From assembly GCF_000002425.4 (NCBI RefSeq), contig NC_037273.1, positions 8,163,418-8,227,417 of the forward strand: a stretch of 64,000 nucleotides of DNA. Direction: 5' to 3'. The DNA comes from Physcomitrium patens (lineage: Eukaryota > Streptophyta > Bryopsida > Funariales > Funariaceae). Of this stretch, positions 11,580-24,101 are shown one piece after another. The position numbers and the translations under genes were made by a program. Below the pieces are notes generated by a model. The model saw nothing but the letters and a program-made list of their open reading frames with translations, made no database searches and was not told the origin of the DNA. Position 1 is the stretch's first letter. The number at the start of each line of letters is the position of its first letter.

Positions 11580-13990
11580 CTTAGCTTTGTTAGATTCAAG
11601 AGCCTCAACCTATTTTATAGATAAATTTTTTGTTAAAAATCAAAAAATATTATTAATAAAGAAAACTAAATCTATATATATAGAAGTCATAAATAATTGT
11701 TTGTAATCTTTTAGAAATTTTACGCATGAGATTATTCCTTTAAATGTAGCAATTAAAGATTATAATAGTATAATAATATTTAATATAATAAAATTTTTAT
11801 TAAATCTGATTATTCTAGGATTATCTTGATTATAAAAATATAATCCTCAAATAGATTGGATTTCTTGTAATCTTAAATTTTCTAATAGTTTAATCCAAAA
11901 TCCTATTATTCAAGTAGAAATAAATAAGTTTAGTACATCCAAATCCTTACTAATAGGTGCAAGAACTTTTATGTATGCTACAAAAAAAATTTCATCTTTG
12001 TTATATATGACATGCCTATTTTTGATGGTGGAAAGATATCAAGTAATACTTCTAGTCAATATCAAGATTTCCATTATATTTTTTTAAAAAAAATATAAAT
12101 TTTCTTTTAAAATATTGTTCTTATAATTATTCTATTGATCTTGAAGAAGGAGCTCAATTACTATTTGAATCAATCTATAGCCTATTATAAAACAAATTGG
12201 TTGCATTCAAAGAATATATTGATAAGAATTTCACTAAGAATTTTATATGCTATTTTAAATCTTTAGTTGGAGTTCCTACCTTATTTGTGAAGAAAAAAGA
12301 CAGATCTTTGCAAATGTGTGTGAACTATCAAAGACTCAATAAGATCACCATCAAGAATAAGTATCTTCTATCTTTGATTTTAAGACTTCTTGATTAATTA
12401 AATCAAGCAAAGATCTATATAAAATTAGATCTACAAGGAGCATATAATCTAGTATGTATTAAAAAAAGAGATGAATGAAAAACTATGTCTTAAACTAAAT
12501 ATGGACATTTTGAATATAATGTCATACCTTTTGGATTAACAAATGTACAAGTTGCTTTTTAACATCTAATAAATGATGTCTTTTGTGAGTTTTTTAATGA
12601 TTTTAGTATCTATTATTTAGACAACATCTTAATCTATTTTAAAAACATAAAAGAATATGAAGTTCATGTTTGTTATATATTACAAAAACTTAAAGATGCA
12701 AGATTATATACCGATTTAAAAAAGTGTGTATTCCACACTACTCAACTTAATTTCTTGGGATATATCATTTCTAATGAAGTACTAATAATAGATCTAAAGA
12801 AGATCCAAACTATTATGGATTAGATGATTCTAAGAATAGTAAGAGATTTATAATGTTTTTTGGACTTTGTCAATTACTATTAAATCTTTATCGAAAATTT
12901 TTCTCAAGTTGCAGCTCTACTTATACGTTTGTCTTATAAATACAAATTTGAGTCGAATAAAGAAGCCAAAGCATTGTTTGATGCTTTAAAAAAAGAATTT
13001 ATTTTTATACCAATTTTAGATTGTGTTGACTTTTCTAAGGCTTTTCTAGTGGAAATAGATGCATGAAACTTTGCCTTAGGTGCAATATGCTTACAAATAA
13101 GAGTACATAATAAATTCTATCTTTTAGTTTTTTATTCTAAAAAACTTTTAGCAATTGGAATTAATTATGAAATCTACAACAAAGAACTTCTTGCAATCAT
13201 GGATTCATTTCAAGAATGATATCATTATCTAGAAGGTGCCTTGAATTTAATCACCATATATACAAATTACAAGGATCTTGAATACTTCATGTTGGCACAT
13301 ATTTTGAATACTTGACAGGCTTGTTAGACTATGTCTTTATTGAGATTTGATTTCAAGATCACTTATTGACTCAAAAAATAATAAGGTTTGTTGGACGCCC
13401 TTTCTAAACAATCCTATTTTGTATTAAAAGAAGGAAATGCATCTTTTAATCAATAAAGAATGATTCTCTTAAAACTAGAGTATTTTCACCTTCAAGCAAT
13501 AAAATCAATATTGATTATTTATTCAACTTTTATCAATTAAATTCAATCAAATATATCCTTTGAACTTCTTCTTCATGATATTAAGAATAATTCTTCTAAA
13601 TCTTATAATACTTCTAAGTTTTAGTTTAAAAAAAATTTATTCTATTTTGAAAGATGATTATATATTCCAAAAGACAAAACATAATTATATGTTCTTTAAG
13701 CTCATCATGACTTTTTAGCAACCAAATATTTTAGATACAACAAGGCTTTGGAGCTAATTTTAGAGATTTTTAGTGGCTTCAAATAAAGAAGGCAATCAAA
13801 GACTTTGTATAATCATGTGATATTTATTCAAGATTCAAAAATCCTTGCCACTGATCTTATAGACTTCTTCAGCCATTACCTATTCCAAAACAACTATGAT
13901 CTTTCAATCTTAGATTTATATGTTTCTATATTTGTGATGGTAGATTGTTTTTATCAAAATGGCATAGTTTATACTTTTGAGTTCTCAATT
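11580..13990 (+). pseudogene. pol: Pol remnant of element B1 (protease, RT, RNase H, part of integrase)
   Basis: In order: protease active site LLDSRAS (about 11600; Gly of D-S-G changed to Arg); RT from about 12200 with VKKKDRSLQMCVNYQRLNKI, a GHFEYNVIPFGLTN-like stretch and YLDN at about 12615 (usual YLDD); RNase H from about 13010 with ISKAFLVEIDA-like and HYLEGALN text; integrase start from about 13660 up to FVMVDCF at 13930-13950. The C-terminal integrase and chromodomain are absent: homology stops near 13990. Many stops (TAA, TAG, TGA) and frameshifts rule out function. Confidence 0.75.
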
Positions 13991-15934
13991 ATACTCTAAA
14001 ATTTAAATTTTTATTAGTTTCCTATTTTATGATAATTGATCATGTTAGATTAAGATTTATATAAGTGGAATTTAGTATAGAAACATATAAATTGAGTAAA
14101 AGCCTATGATTGTACCTATAATCATTTCACATGATTTAGAGTGAATTAGAATTATATTTCTTTAAAAGATTTAGTGAAGTTTAGCAACAATAGTTTTGAG
14201 CTTTCTTCCTAATTTGACAAATTTAAGTGGCATGGTGGTTCTTCTAATTAATAGGAGTCTTTTTAATGCAATGGTGGCACTGGATTCACCACATAAAGTG
14301 AAGAAAACAAGATCAGCACCTTCTCCTCCAACATATAAGTGAAGCAATGAAATTTTTATTTTTGAAGGATTTTACAATAATTGCTAAAATCTTTAGAGGT
14401 AAAAACTTTTATAAAAATTACAAATAAACATAGATAAAGACATGTAAATAGTCAATCCTAGTATAAAAAGGTGTTTTGAATACCATGGTGAATTTAGATT
14501 TACCAAAAATTTCTTTTTTGACCACTTATAATAGCCATCAGCCTTGATAATGAAATTAGCTTTTGGATAAATAAAGGCCATAGATCTAGATTAGGGATCT
14601 TAGAAATCAAGGGTGGAGATGCAACCATCCTTCCACAAGCCTCTACTTAATTTTATAAGAGAGCCTTGGTTTTCTAAGCCCTCTCTCTCCTCTTTTAGTG
14701 AAGGCCAAAGCCATGCTGAATTTTGTTCCTAAACCCCAATCTTAAATTTTGTTTTTGATTTTTAATCTCATTGTAAACTTGTGGTTGCTTATGTATGGAT
14801 TTGGAATAGTGAATGATGGACATTGGATTTTAAGACATAGGTCATTATGGTAGATAGTTTCATCGGCCTCCCAAATATCCCAAGGGTTTAAGAGCCTCGA
14901 ATTTCTATCAATCAATCATTCAATTTTATTATTTTTGATATGAATTCTTTTTGTAATTGTAGATTTTGTTGTTAGCTTTTCAACAAGATAAGTATCTCTT
15001 AGTTTAGAGTAAGGACAAAATTTTGATAGAATTTTGAGTGCATGAGGATCGGCTGCCTTAGCAGTTTAGATCAACCACCTTTAAAAAGGCATTTCTGAGT
15101 GCCTCCTAATTGGATTATTGTGAAATTTTGGAAGTAAATTCATCTTCACGTTCAACTTCTAATGGCATAAATTTCTTTGAATTCAAAGACAAATTGAATT
15201 TTTGGTTGATTTTCAAGTGGAGGGAGGTTGCCCACTAGGGCAGTCTTAGTCAATCAACTTTAAAGGAGCAACTCTCGCGGCTTAAGTATTGGATTGAATT
15301 TAAATTTATTAAAGCAAGAGCGCTTTCAAGTTAAATTTGAAATAAACTAAAAATAATTCAATTTGAAGTTAATAAGAAATTTTGAAATTTTTTGGAGTAG
15401 AAAGGAGTTTGCTGCCTTTAATTCTTGGGCATTGTCAAGATACCTTTGCTTTTATCTCTCTTAGTCCCACTTTTACTTTTATTTTTACAGTATTTTATAA
15501 CTTCCATATTTCAACTTTTAAATTTAAATTTTCAACTTTTAAGCTTTAATCTTCATTCTATTACTTTTAACTTTTATTTTTATTTTTAATTTATAACTTT
15601 TATTGTTAACTTTTAACTTTTAACTTTCAAATTTTGCTTTTAATTCAACCTTTAAGGTTTTTTTAATTATATTATAAATTAATGATAATTATTTGATCAA
15701 TTAATTTTACCATCAATTATTTAAGAAATAATAATTTATAAAGTTCAACTAATTGATTATTTATCTATTTTGATTAATTATACTTTAGTAATCACATAAA
15801 AATTAGTAATTATGGATTATATAAATAAACTTGAAAAATATATTGAGATTTAAGTAGGGATCTTGCAAATAGCCTTGAAAATCATAATAATCTCATTAAT
15901 TTATAAAATTATGAGTATCAAAAAGCTTAATTTC
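13991..15934. other. Unassigned insert between B1 and B2
   Basis: No coding domain recognised. Part of it (14590-15420) is less AT-rich. It contains two loosely similar blocks, GGATCGGCTGCCTTAGCAG near 15047 and GGGCAGTCTTAGTCAATC near 15237, each followed by AACTTTAAA-like and ATTGGATT-like text. It also has a pyrimidine run CTCTCTCTCCTCTTTTAG near 14684. This may be LTR or leader sequence of an unrelated element, but I cannot show its edges. Confidence 0.35.
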
Positions 15935-16640
15935 TGAAAGTGCTTTTTTTTGGTTTGTACTTTTAATGAAAAAAGATTCATGACTTCTTTATGATATAAA
16001 TTCATTCTTAGAAGTGTTTACGACTACATACAAAGAAAATGATCTAGAATGAGTAGCAAAGACCAAACTCTTATCTTTACAAAAAAGATCACAATGAGGT
16101 ACTACATTTGTTGTTGAATTCTAAAAACTTGCTTATAACATGGAGTAGAATGACAAAGCACTTATCAATCAATTTTGATATAGGTTCAAAGATAGCATCA
16201 AAGATTTTTTATTAACAATATTCAAAGCTGAATCTTTAGAATAATTTATTACTCAAGCCATTACATGCGATATTTTACTATTTGAAAGGCATCAAAAACA
16301 AAGTTTTGATTGGAGAAGAACAAGTCAAGTAATGGCAGCAGCTATCAAGTTTTCTAAAACATATTCATCAAGGCCAAAATTAATGCAAATTGATATGATA
16401 TATTTTAAATCTCTCATGGAGCAAAAAAAGATTCAATGTCACAAAGAAGGTTTGTATTTATATTGTAGAGAAGCTAAGTACACTTCTCAACATTGTCCAA
16501 AGAAACAACATAATTACAAAATGAAGAGCACAATTACCAAAGAAGTTAATATGTCAAAAAATGAGTTTCTTCAGCTACAATAGAGGTCGTGCAGTTAGAA
16601 TCATGTACAATACCTAGTAAAGGTCTTATTCTCTCCTGAG
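15935..16640 (+). pseudogene. gag: Gag remnant of element B2 (5' truncated)
   Basis: Homology to B1 starts near 15935 (B1 10893). A frame at 16332-16583 ends the gag with KTYSSRPKLMQIDMI and a zinc knuckle LYCREAKYTSQHCPKKQ, in which the first Cys and the His are changed to Tyr. The 5' LTR and the first half of gag are missing. Confidence 0.7.
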
Positions 16641-18805
16641 ATCCCTCACCATATTTTACAATAGATGTATGTTTAAGACCTTAAAATCACAAAGTCTTTG
16701 CCTTATTAGATTTAAGAACCTCAGCTTATTATACAAACAAAGTTTTTGTCAAAAATCAAAAAATATCTTTAGTCAAGAGAACTAAAATAATACATGTAGA
16801 AATCATAGATAGTTGTTTGTTGTCTTCTGAAAATATTACTTATGAAACTATTCCTTTAGATGTAGTAATTAAAGATTATAACAACATAGTAGTATTTAAT
16901 TTAATAAGATCTCTTTCCAATCTAATTATTTTAAGATTATCATGGTTAAAAAAATATAACCTTCAAATAGATTGGATTTCTTGTAACCTTAATTTTTTTG
17001 GTAGTATAATTCAAGATCAAGTTAGTGAAGTAAAAGTACATAAGTCTAGTATATCCAAACCTTTACTAGTAGATGCAAGAACTTTCATGCATGCTACAAA
17101 AGAAGGATTATCTTTTGCTATATATGCTATGCCTATTTTTAATAGTAAAAAAATATTAAGTGGTATTCCTATCCAATACCAAGAATTCTAAGATGCTTTT
17201 GAAAAGAAGAATGTACATATTCTTTCAGAGCATTCACCTTATGATTCTTCAATTAATGTGCAAGAATGAGCTCAATTATCATTTGGACTAATCTATAGCT
17301 TATCGTAGAATGAATCGGCTGCATTAAAGGAGTACATTGATGAAAACTTAGCAAAGAACTTCATAGGCCATTTTAAATCTCTAGTCGAAGCTCATATCTT
17401 ATTTATAAAGAAGAAAGATGGATTTTTATGGATATATGTAGATTATCTAGGACTCAATAAGTTCACCATCAAAAATAGGTATCTTTTGTCTTTGATTTTA
17501 AGACTTCTTGAATAATTCAATTAAGCAAAGATCTATATCAAAATAGATCTATAAGAAACATACAAATTAGTTTGTATCAAACAAAGAGATGAATAGAAGA
17601 GTGTTTTTTGAACTAAGTATAGAAATTTTAAATATAATGTCATCCCTTTTGGACTCATGAATGTATGTGCCGCTTTTCAACATCTTATGAATGATATTTT
17701 TTGTGAATTTCTAGATGATTTTACCATTTGCTATTTAGATGACATTCTTATCTATTCTAAAAATATAAAAGAATATGAATTTCATATTCGTTGTATATTA
17801 TAGAAACTTAAAGATATAAGATTATATGCCAAGTTAGAAAAGTATGTATTCTATACTACTCAAGTTGATTTTTTAGGATATATCATTTCCAACGAAGGTC
17901 TTATGATGGATCCCAAAAAAGTCCAAACTATCATAAATTGGAAGTTTCCAAAAATAATATGTGATATATAATATTTTTTGAGCTTTGCTAATTACTACCA
18001 AATCTTAATCAAAAACTTTTCTCAAGTCGCAACTCCATTTATATGTTTGATTTGTAAAAACAAACTTGAGTGGAATAAAGAAGTAGAAGCATTATTTGAT
18101 ACTTTAAAGAAAGAGTTTACTTTTATATCAATCTTGTATTGTATCAACTTCTCCAAAGCATTTTTTTATGGAAATAGATGCATCAGACTTTGTTATGAAT
18201 GTCGTGTTGTCACAAATAGAAATAGATGACAAATTCCACCCAATAGCTTTTTATTCCAAGAAATTTTTAGTAATTAAGATTAATTATGAGATCCATGAAA
18301 AAGAGATCCTTGCAATTATGGATTCATTTCAAGAATGGCATCATTATCTAGAAGGTGCTTCAAGTCCAATTACCATGTATATAGATCATAAGAATCTCGA
18401 GTAGTTTATGTTAGCACATGTTTTGAATTGTCATTAAGTTCATTAGAGCATGTCTTTATCTAAATTCAATATCAAGTTCACTTATCAACCCGAAAAATAA
18501 CAAGATTTATTAGATGCCCTTTCTAGATTTTCTTATCTTGCACTAAAAGAAATGCATCTTTTGATCAAGAAAGATTGATTCTCTCATAGTCCAAGCATTT
18601 TCATCTTTGAACAATAAAATCTATATTAAATATTGATTCAACCTTTCTTAAGAAAATTCAATCAAATATGTTTCCTGATCTTCTTATTCATGGAATTAAA
18701 GATACTACTTTTAAATCCTATGACACTTCAAAGTTTGAGTTCAAGAACAACCTACTATATTTTGAAGATTGCCTATATATTCCAAAAAGTGAGGCATGAT
18801 TATGT
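16641..18805 (+). pseudogene. pol: Pol remnant of element B2, part 1 (protease, RT, RNase H, integrase N-end)
   Basis: Protease site is lost (LDLRTSA where D-S-G-A is expected, about 16707). The frame at 16817-17191 is the protease-RT linker. RT runs about 17330-17950, with FIKKKDGFLWIYVDYLGLNK, FGLMN and an intact YLDD (CYLDDILIYSK, about 17738). RNase H is at about 17980-18430 (EIDASDFVMNVVLSQ, PIAFYSKKFL, EGASSPITMYIDHKN). The integrase start at 18600-18800 is cut by element A. It continues at 29181 and 30723. Confidence 0.8.
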
Positions 18806-20092
18806 TATCGTATTACATGCTATCTAGCTTGAGAACTCATTAGGCATCTGGCTATAGAAGATAAAACGATGTTTTACAAGTATCCAAGTAGTCTAATCGG
18901 TTTCAACTATCTAAACACAAACTATTTTGGATTTCAATATAAAAGCTTAATCCAAATATAAAGTGCTTAGAACACTATTTTTAATAGCTTTTGGATATTA
19001 TAAGTATAGATTCTTTTATTATTTTTTATTATTATTTCTATTTCATTTTTTTTTTTTTTTTTTTTTTTAGTTTTTTTTTTTTTTTTATTTATTTATTTAT
19101 TTATTTTTAAATCCTAATCCTAGACAACGAGCCTCAACAAGTTGTAATTCTCAATCTCACCATCCGATTGTTGTGAAACTTCTACCACTTGTGTCTTTAT
19201 AAGTCTTCTAAATGCTCAAGAAGTTCAATCCAATCCAACTTACAGATTGCAAGAAAACACCTTAAATCCACGCTAAAGTCCCTTGATCGCGACCTGATAG
19301 GTTGATGACAAACTTTAACTTGCAATTTTTCCTTCTTTGACCGTTAATTTTCATTCAAACTTTGTGTATAGCTTCGCCTTTAAGTCCTCGACTTACCATG
19401 TCAAAATTCACCTTATTCCAATTGATAGATCTCAAATATTATAAAAACCCTAAACAACTCCAATATGCCAACTTTTGATGCCTCTTTATACTAATGATCA
19501 AATATCCTCTATTCGTACCGTAAGATTAACTTGATAAGAATAGCTCGGACTTATTCCGCCTCATTTATTGGAGAATCTTGAGGACCTCGATTTATTCTCT
19601 CAATTTTTCCATGGCTTTGGATCTGCTGATCTTGATTATTAAAATTGAATGGAGCATTACATTATTGATGAGTATGCCCCGACTGCTTGCTATTTCTACA
19701 GACTAGTGTGTAATTATCACTGGCTTTGGGATTGAGACATTCACTAGCATAATGACCAATTTGTCTGCAACGGAATCAACGAAGTGGTCTTCTTGTACCT
19801 CCATCAGGCATATTGGGTGTCTCTACTAGTATATACCTATTAGGCTTATCCCATGTAGGGTTAGAAAATAATCATGGCCGTTCCATTGGTACGGAGGATA
19901 CTTGGTTTGATGATGCCAGTGGAGCATATGCTGTTGTCACATTCGATTGTATAACTTATAATGAAGTGATACTAACTAGCCCCTAAATATTGGCACTGGA
20001 ATTGGCCACTATTTCTAACATCCAAAATGACTAAATATTAAGAAATCTTTTCCATTTATATTTTCACCATATAGTCGTATTGCAACACGATA
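18806..20092 (-). repeat. 3' LTR of element A
   Basis: Starts TATCGTATTACATGC (TG changed to TA) and ends GCAACACGATA. Compared with the other LTR of the element it lacks about 600 bases: GTACCGTAAGATTAA near 19525 jumps to AAGAATAGCTCGGAC, matching 28015 and then 28625. It contains a T-rich tract (19040-19105) and a zinc-knuckle frame. Confidence 0.85.
19540..20021 (-). pseudogene. LTR-embedded double zinc-knuckle frame (A, 3' LTR copy)
   Basis: Starts with Met at 20021 and reads leftward in one frame: VANSSANI, VTTAYAPLASSNQV, ETPNMPDGGTRRPL, then FRCRQIGHYASEC and CRNSKQSGHTHQ-stop-C, then NAPFNFNNQDQQIQS. It is in the same register as the copy at 28375-29109, with scattered stops explained by transitions. 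The second Cys of knuckle 2 is Ser. Confidence 0.6.
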
Positions 20093-21670
20093 TCCACCTC
20101 CTCTAAACTTGTACATCCTTTGATATGCACCAAATAATCTAGTTGTCGTTTGATTTATAATATGTTCTCCAAATCACCATCCAAATCTTCTTCATTACTT
20201 TTGCTATCCAAGTCAAATTCATCTTCCTGTTGAAGAATATCTATGTCTTCACCAAGGTCTTCTATATTTATTTCTTTGTATTTTTGTTTAAATATTTTTA
20301 CTCGCTTCTTTGTAATTGATATTTTTAATCTTGTTCCATCCAACTTCCACAATGAGTAAGTTGCATTATCATGAATAATTGTTACCACATACGGTCCAAA
20401 CCATCGCTTAAAAAACTTCCTTAAAGTACTATGTTGATTGTCCAAGCTACTCTCATAGACCAAAATCCAATCACCTTTTTCAATTGCTTTAGGCCTCAAT
20501 TGATGCTACTTATCAAATCATACTTTTTTTAGTAACCTTGATCTTTTTAATCTTTCTAATGTTATTTACACATCTTCCGATCTTTGCTCTAATTGTTGAA
20601 TTATAATAGCTAGAAGTTCTTCTCTTGTCAATCCATCTTCTCATAGTAGCACACTTCAAGTAGGTACTTTTTCTTTAATTGGCATAATTGATTTTTGACC
20701 TGTCATAAGCTCAATAGGCATATATCCTATTACTGAGCTATGAGTTGTTCGATTAGTCCATAATGTAAATGACAAAAGTTGTGGCCATTTTCTAACCTTC
20801 CCATTACAAGCTTTAACTAATACTTTCACAATCGATAGGTGACCACGCTTACTTTTTGCATTTCCTTTAGGATTATAAACACTAATCAGTGACAATTTAA
20901 TTTCACATCTTTCAAAGAATTCACGAGCTTCTTGTACATTTAATTTTCCACAATCTGCAATAATTTTTCCTACACATCTGTAGCAGCAAATAACATCTTC
21001 AAGTAAAAATCTACAAATTCTTTCCATAGATTTTGTTCTCAATGCTCTTCCTTCTACTTGATTTGATAAAACTTTACGAGCTAAGACCAAATATCTCATT
21101 TGCCATAACTTGATTGGCATAATAATCAAATCAAGAATCCGTTTAAAATAAATAGCTAGAAGATATGTAGGATGAAGACCATCTCAATGTTGTATATTAG
21201 AATATGTTTGACAAATTTCACATAACTCTACAAATAAGAGCACATCTCGATACATATTTTTCTACCAATATCATTTCTAAAGCTTAGTAAAAGTAGTCCT
21301 AATTCCTCTATGTCTTGCCCATAAACTATCATGAAATCCCTTTAATAATTTTTTTTTCTCTTCCTTATTGCCTATCACTTTTTGTGGCATTCCAATTCCT
21401 TTCTTTGATCTCTTCCATAAGAATCCTTCTTGAAGCAAAAATCCATATGCTTTTTTTCTTATTTGTTTAAATTTTTCTATAGACCAATTTTTTTGCTTAG
21501 TCAAGGTATTCAAATAATGACGAATATTCAATAATTCTCCTTCATAAAATTCTTCAAGAAATAGCTTGTCTTCTTTATTAAGATTTGATACTGAATAGAA
21601 TTTTGATCCAACATCATCAATGTCTTTAACCATTTCATCTTCTCTTTCATATCTTGCTCGAGATAGCATG
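20093..21670 (-). pseudogene. pol: Integrase of element A
   Basis: Inserts the DNA copy into the host genome. In coding order: zinc-binding region at about 21669-21277 (LLKGFHDSLWARHRG); catalytic core at 21129-20656 with IIADCGKLNV (second Asp kept), EAREFFERCEIKLSL and YNPKGNAKSKRGH, where the catalytic Glu (ERGH in the family) is Lys; C-terminal strand domain at 20499-20155 with GDWILVYESSLDNQHS and FKRWFGPYVV. The frame is broken into several pieces. The pol end abuts the 3' LTR within about 60 bases. Confidence 0.82.
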
Positions 21671-22330
21671 TCTTCTACTAAATTATCTTTTCCAGCAACA
21701 TGCTTAAGTTATGGATTTAATGACTTAATATAAGCAATCCATCTTAACATTGTAATATCTGACATTGAATAATTAGTAATCATTTCAAGTAATGGCAAGC
21801 AATGTGTTTCAATTACTATTGTTGCACCAATAAAATAATCCTTTTCAACTTTCATAGCCGAAACAACTCCCCAAAGTTCTCTTTTGACTTGCAAATATAG
21901 ACGTTGATAAGTACTTAAAACTTTAGCTCCAAATTGAATTGTAAATCTATTTCACCTTGAATCATCTTGATCCACAGTCCATCCAATAGCAATAGGACTA
22001 GTATCCACAATAAGAATTACTTGTCTATTACAGTCATAATCAATTTTTCTTAAAATTGGAGGTGTCACCAATAACACCTTTAGCTTCTACATTGCTTCAA
22101 TATGCTTTTTTTTTCCATCTAAATCGATAATCCTTATGAAATAATTCATACAATGGATCCGCTATATGAACATAATGAGGAATCTATATACGATAAAATA
22201 CACAAGCTTCTAAAAACTTGCATACTTCTATTAAAGAGTCACATGAATTCTTCATCCTTCCAATTACATCAACTTTGCTTGGATCTAGCTTTCTCCCATA
22301 AAATCCATATAAATGTCCAACAATAAGAAC
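21671..22330 (-). pseudogene. pol: RNase H and RT connection of element A
   Basis: Reads leftward from the RT. The stretch at 21894-21709 gives VKRELWGVVSAMKVEKDYFIG, VIETHCLPLLEMITNY and RWIAYIKSLNP, aligning with the longer RNase H at 57590-56766. The part at 22330-21900 holds the RT connection with GPSYSYGRK-like text (YGFYGRKLDPSKVD). Several stops and frameshifts. Confidence 0.75.
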
Positions 22331-22333
22331 TTC

Positions 22334-22829
22334 TTACATTCCAAATGTAGATTTTACTCTTGAAAGTGTAAGATGAACCTCTTCAAGGTGAGTTAAAATC
22401 TTTTCACAATCTTGTATATGATCAACAACATATTTGCGATACCCCTTCTCATCTAAAGTTTCATCTTTTTCTCGTTCTTTACATCCTTTGATAGGAATAT
22501 CATCTAAAAAGGACATAGTTTTTTTAGGAATGAAGTCTCTTAATACCTTCTTCATCCCATTCATCATATGTGCAACTGAGTTAGTAGTATCTTGAGGGAG
22601 AGTACACATTTTAAGTAATCCAAGTGGTGTTCTTATTGTTGTTAGATCTCTACTCCCATGCGTAAGTTGAAATTGATCATAACCCAAATATAAATCATCC
22701 ATTGAATAAATTGCCCTTCTCCCAAACGCTTCTACAAAATCATCTACTAAAGGTCCTATACCTGTATTTCTTATAGTAACTGCATTCATTGGCTGCATAT
22801 CTTCAATAAAATGTAATGATCCATTTTTC
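22334..22829 (-). pseudogene. pol: Reverse transcriptase core of element A
   Basis: Reads SLHFIEDMQPMNAVTIRN, YSMDDLYLGYDQFQL, RTPLGLLKMCTLPQ, HMMNGMKKVLRDFIPKKT and the catalytic FLDD (SFLDDIPIKGC). Close to element F (1-860) and H (57950-56766). The N-terminal fingers were separated from the core by repeat C: upstream RT/linker text resumes at 24102. Confidence 0.85.
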
Positions 22830-24101
22830 TTAAGCACTGTTGTTAGGGTAGAGAGAGTTTGCCATAAGAAAATGCTGGACTTCTGGTTGTCACTAATTAT
22901 TCAATCAAGCTTGAAAATAAGAGAAGCCCTAAGTTTATATATAATTTTTTTCTTTTTGAGTAATTACATCAAATACACAATCCTCAAGTAACCCACAACT
23001 TCCAAAATATGATAAAATCTTCTAAATCCTTGTTTATTCTTATGTGGAGATTTTTTCAAACTTCAACACCTCATATCTCTTAATCCGACCGTCCAAACAA
23101 ACTCAAATTTTACTTGAGGTACTGATGTATTCTTATTAAGTTCAACAACAATTTTCAACTGCAAATTCATTATAGGACTTGAGATATCTTGAAATCTCTA
23201 ACAGCCGCTTCAAACCCTTGTCTTTATACATCCACATGTAATTTTCTTCATATCTCAAAAAATATAAGCTCAAATGCCACGAAATTTTTATGTATAGCTT
23301 CTTAACACAAAATTTTACATTCTCTAAAAAGTTTGAGCCAAAAATTTGTCCAAAAACTCAAGTTATGGCTCCAATCATTACTACAAACAAACTTGCTTAC
23401 TTACTACTTTTGATTTGGAAGCGTCGCCTTCAATTCCTTACAACTCCTTTATATGAACTCCAAAAGCAATAATTCTTTTGTGAAAGATGTAGGCCTTAAA
23501 ATCGCCATCTCAGTCGCACCTTTCGATCTTCAAAAGCTGCTATAAAACTCGTTGTACTCTCAAAAGAGTAACAGTATGTCTTAAATAAATACCTTAACTT
23601 CAAACGGTTATAACCTATATCCTAACTCCAAATCCTCTAATTTTTGTACACAAATTGTTCTCCAAATCCTAAACTTTACAACCCTAGCTTCTAATTTCCG
23701 AATGCCCTCGAAAGAAGAACCCTAATCCCTAATAAGGCCTCAGGCAGCCTCTTTGAAGCCTATTGGGCATGGTATTCGACCAATAGGGATGAAGTTCTCC
23801 ATTCCTTGCCTTCATCTCACCATGCCTTGCTTTCATCCCTTTCAATTAGCTTCCTACTACTTTAGATTTTTATCCTTAGGTTTCCACCTTCTCCCAAGGC
23901 TTCATACTAAACATTTAGGTCTTATATATATATATATATATATATTTTTAATATCAAAATCAAAAGAAATAAAGAAACAAAGTAAAGTTTCTTATACCAA
24001 ATCCTTTTAATTTAATCTACTAGCTACTCTAACACACATCTAGATTTATCAACATATAATATGTTTTAATTAATTTTTACATACTTTAAGCATTTATAAT
24101 A
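22830..24101. mobile_element. Repeat C inserted in the RT gene of element A
   Basis: The RT frame stops at CCATTTTTCTT (about 22829) and host text resumes with GATACCGTAAACCAACGAC at 24102. In element H the same place is uninterrupted (CCATTTTTCTTTGGTATT near 57938). About 1.27 kb is inserted. Its first 1.05 kb is repeated in reverse at 45595-46660. The edges show CTTAAGCA on the left and CTTTAAGCA on the right. There is a (TA)n tract at 23928-23945. No coding domain and no clear terminal inverted repeat. It may be a solo LTR or a non-autonomous element. Confidence 0.75.

Noticed and set aside
13805..13999. Short plus-strand frame as an independent gene
   Set aside because: It aligns with the integrase of B2 and B3 and is simply an unbroken piece of B1 integrase.
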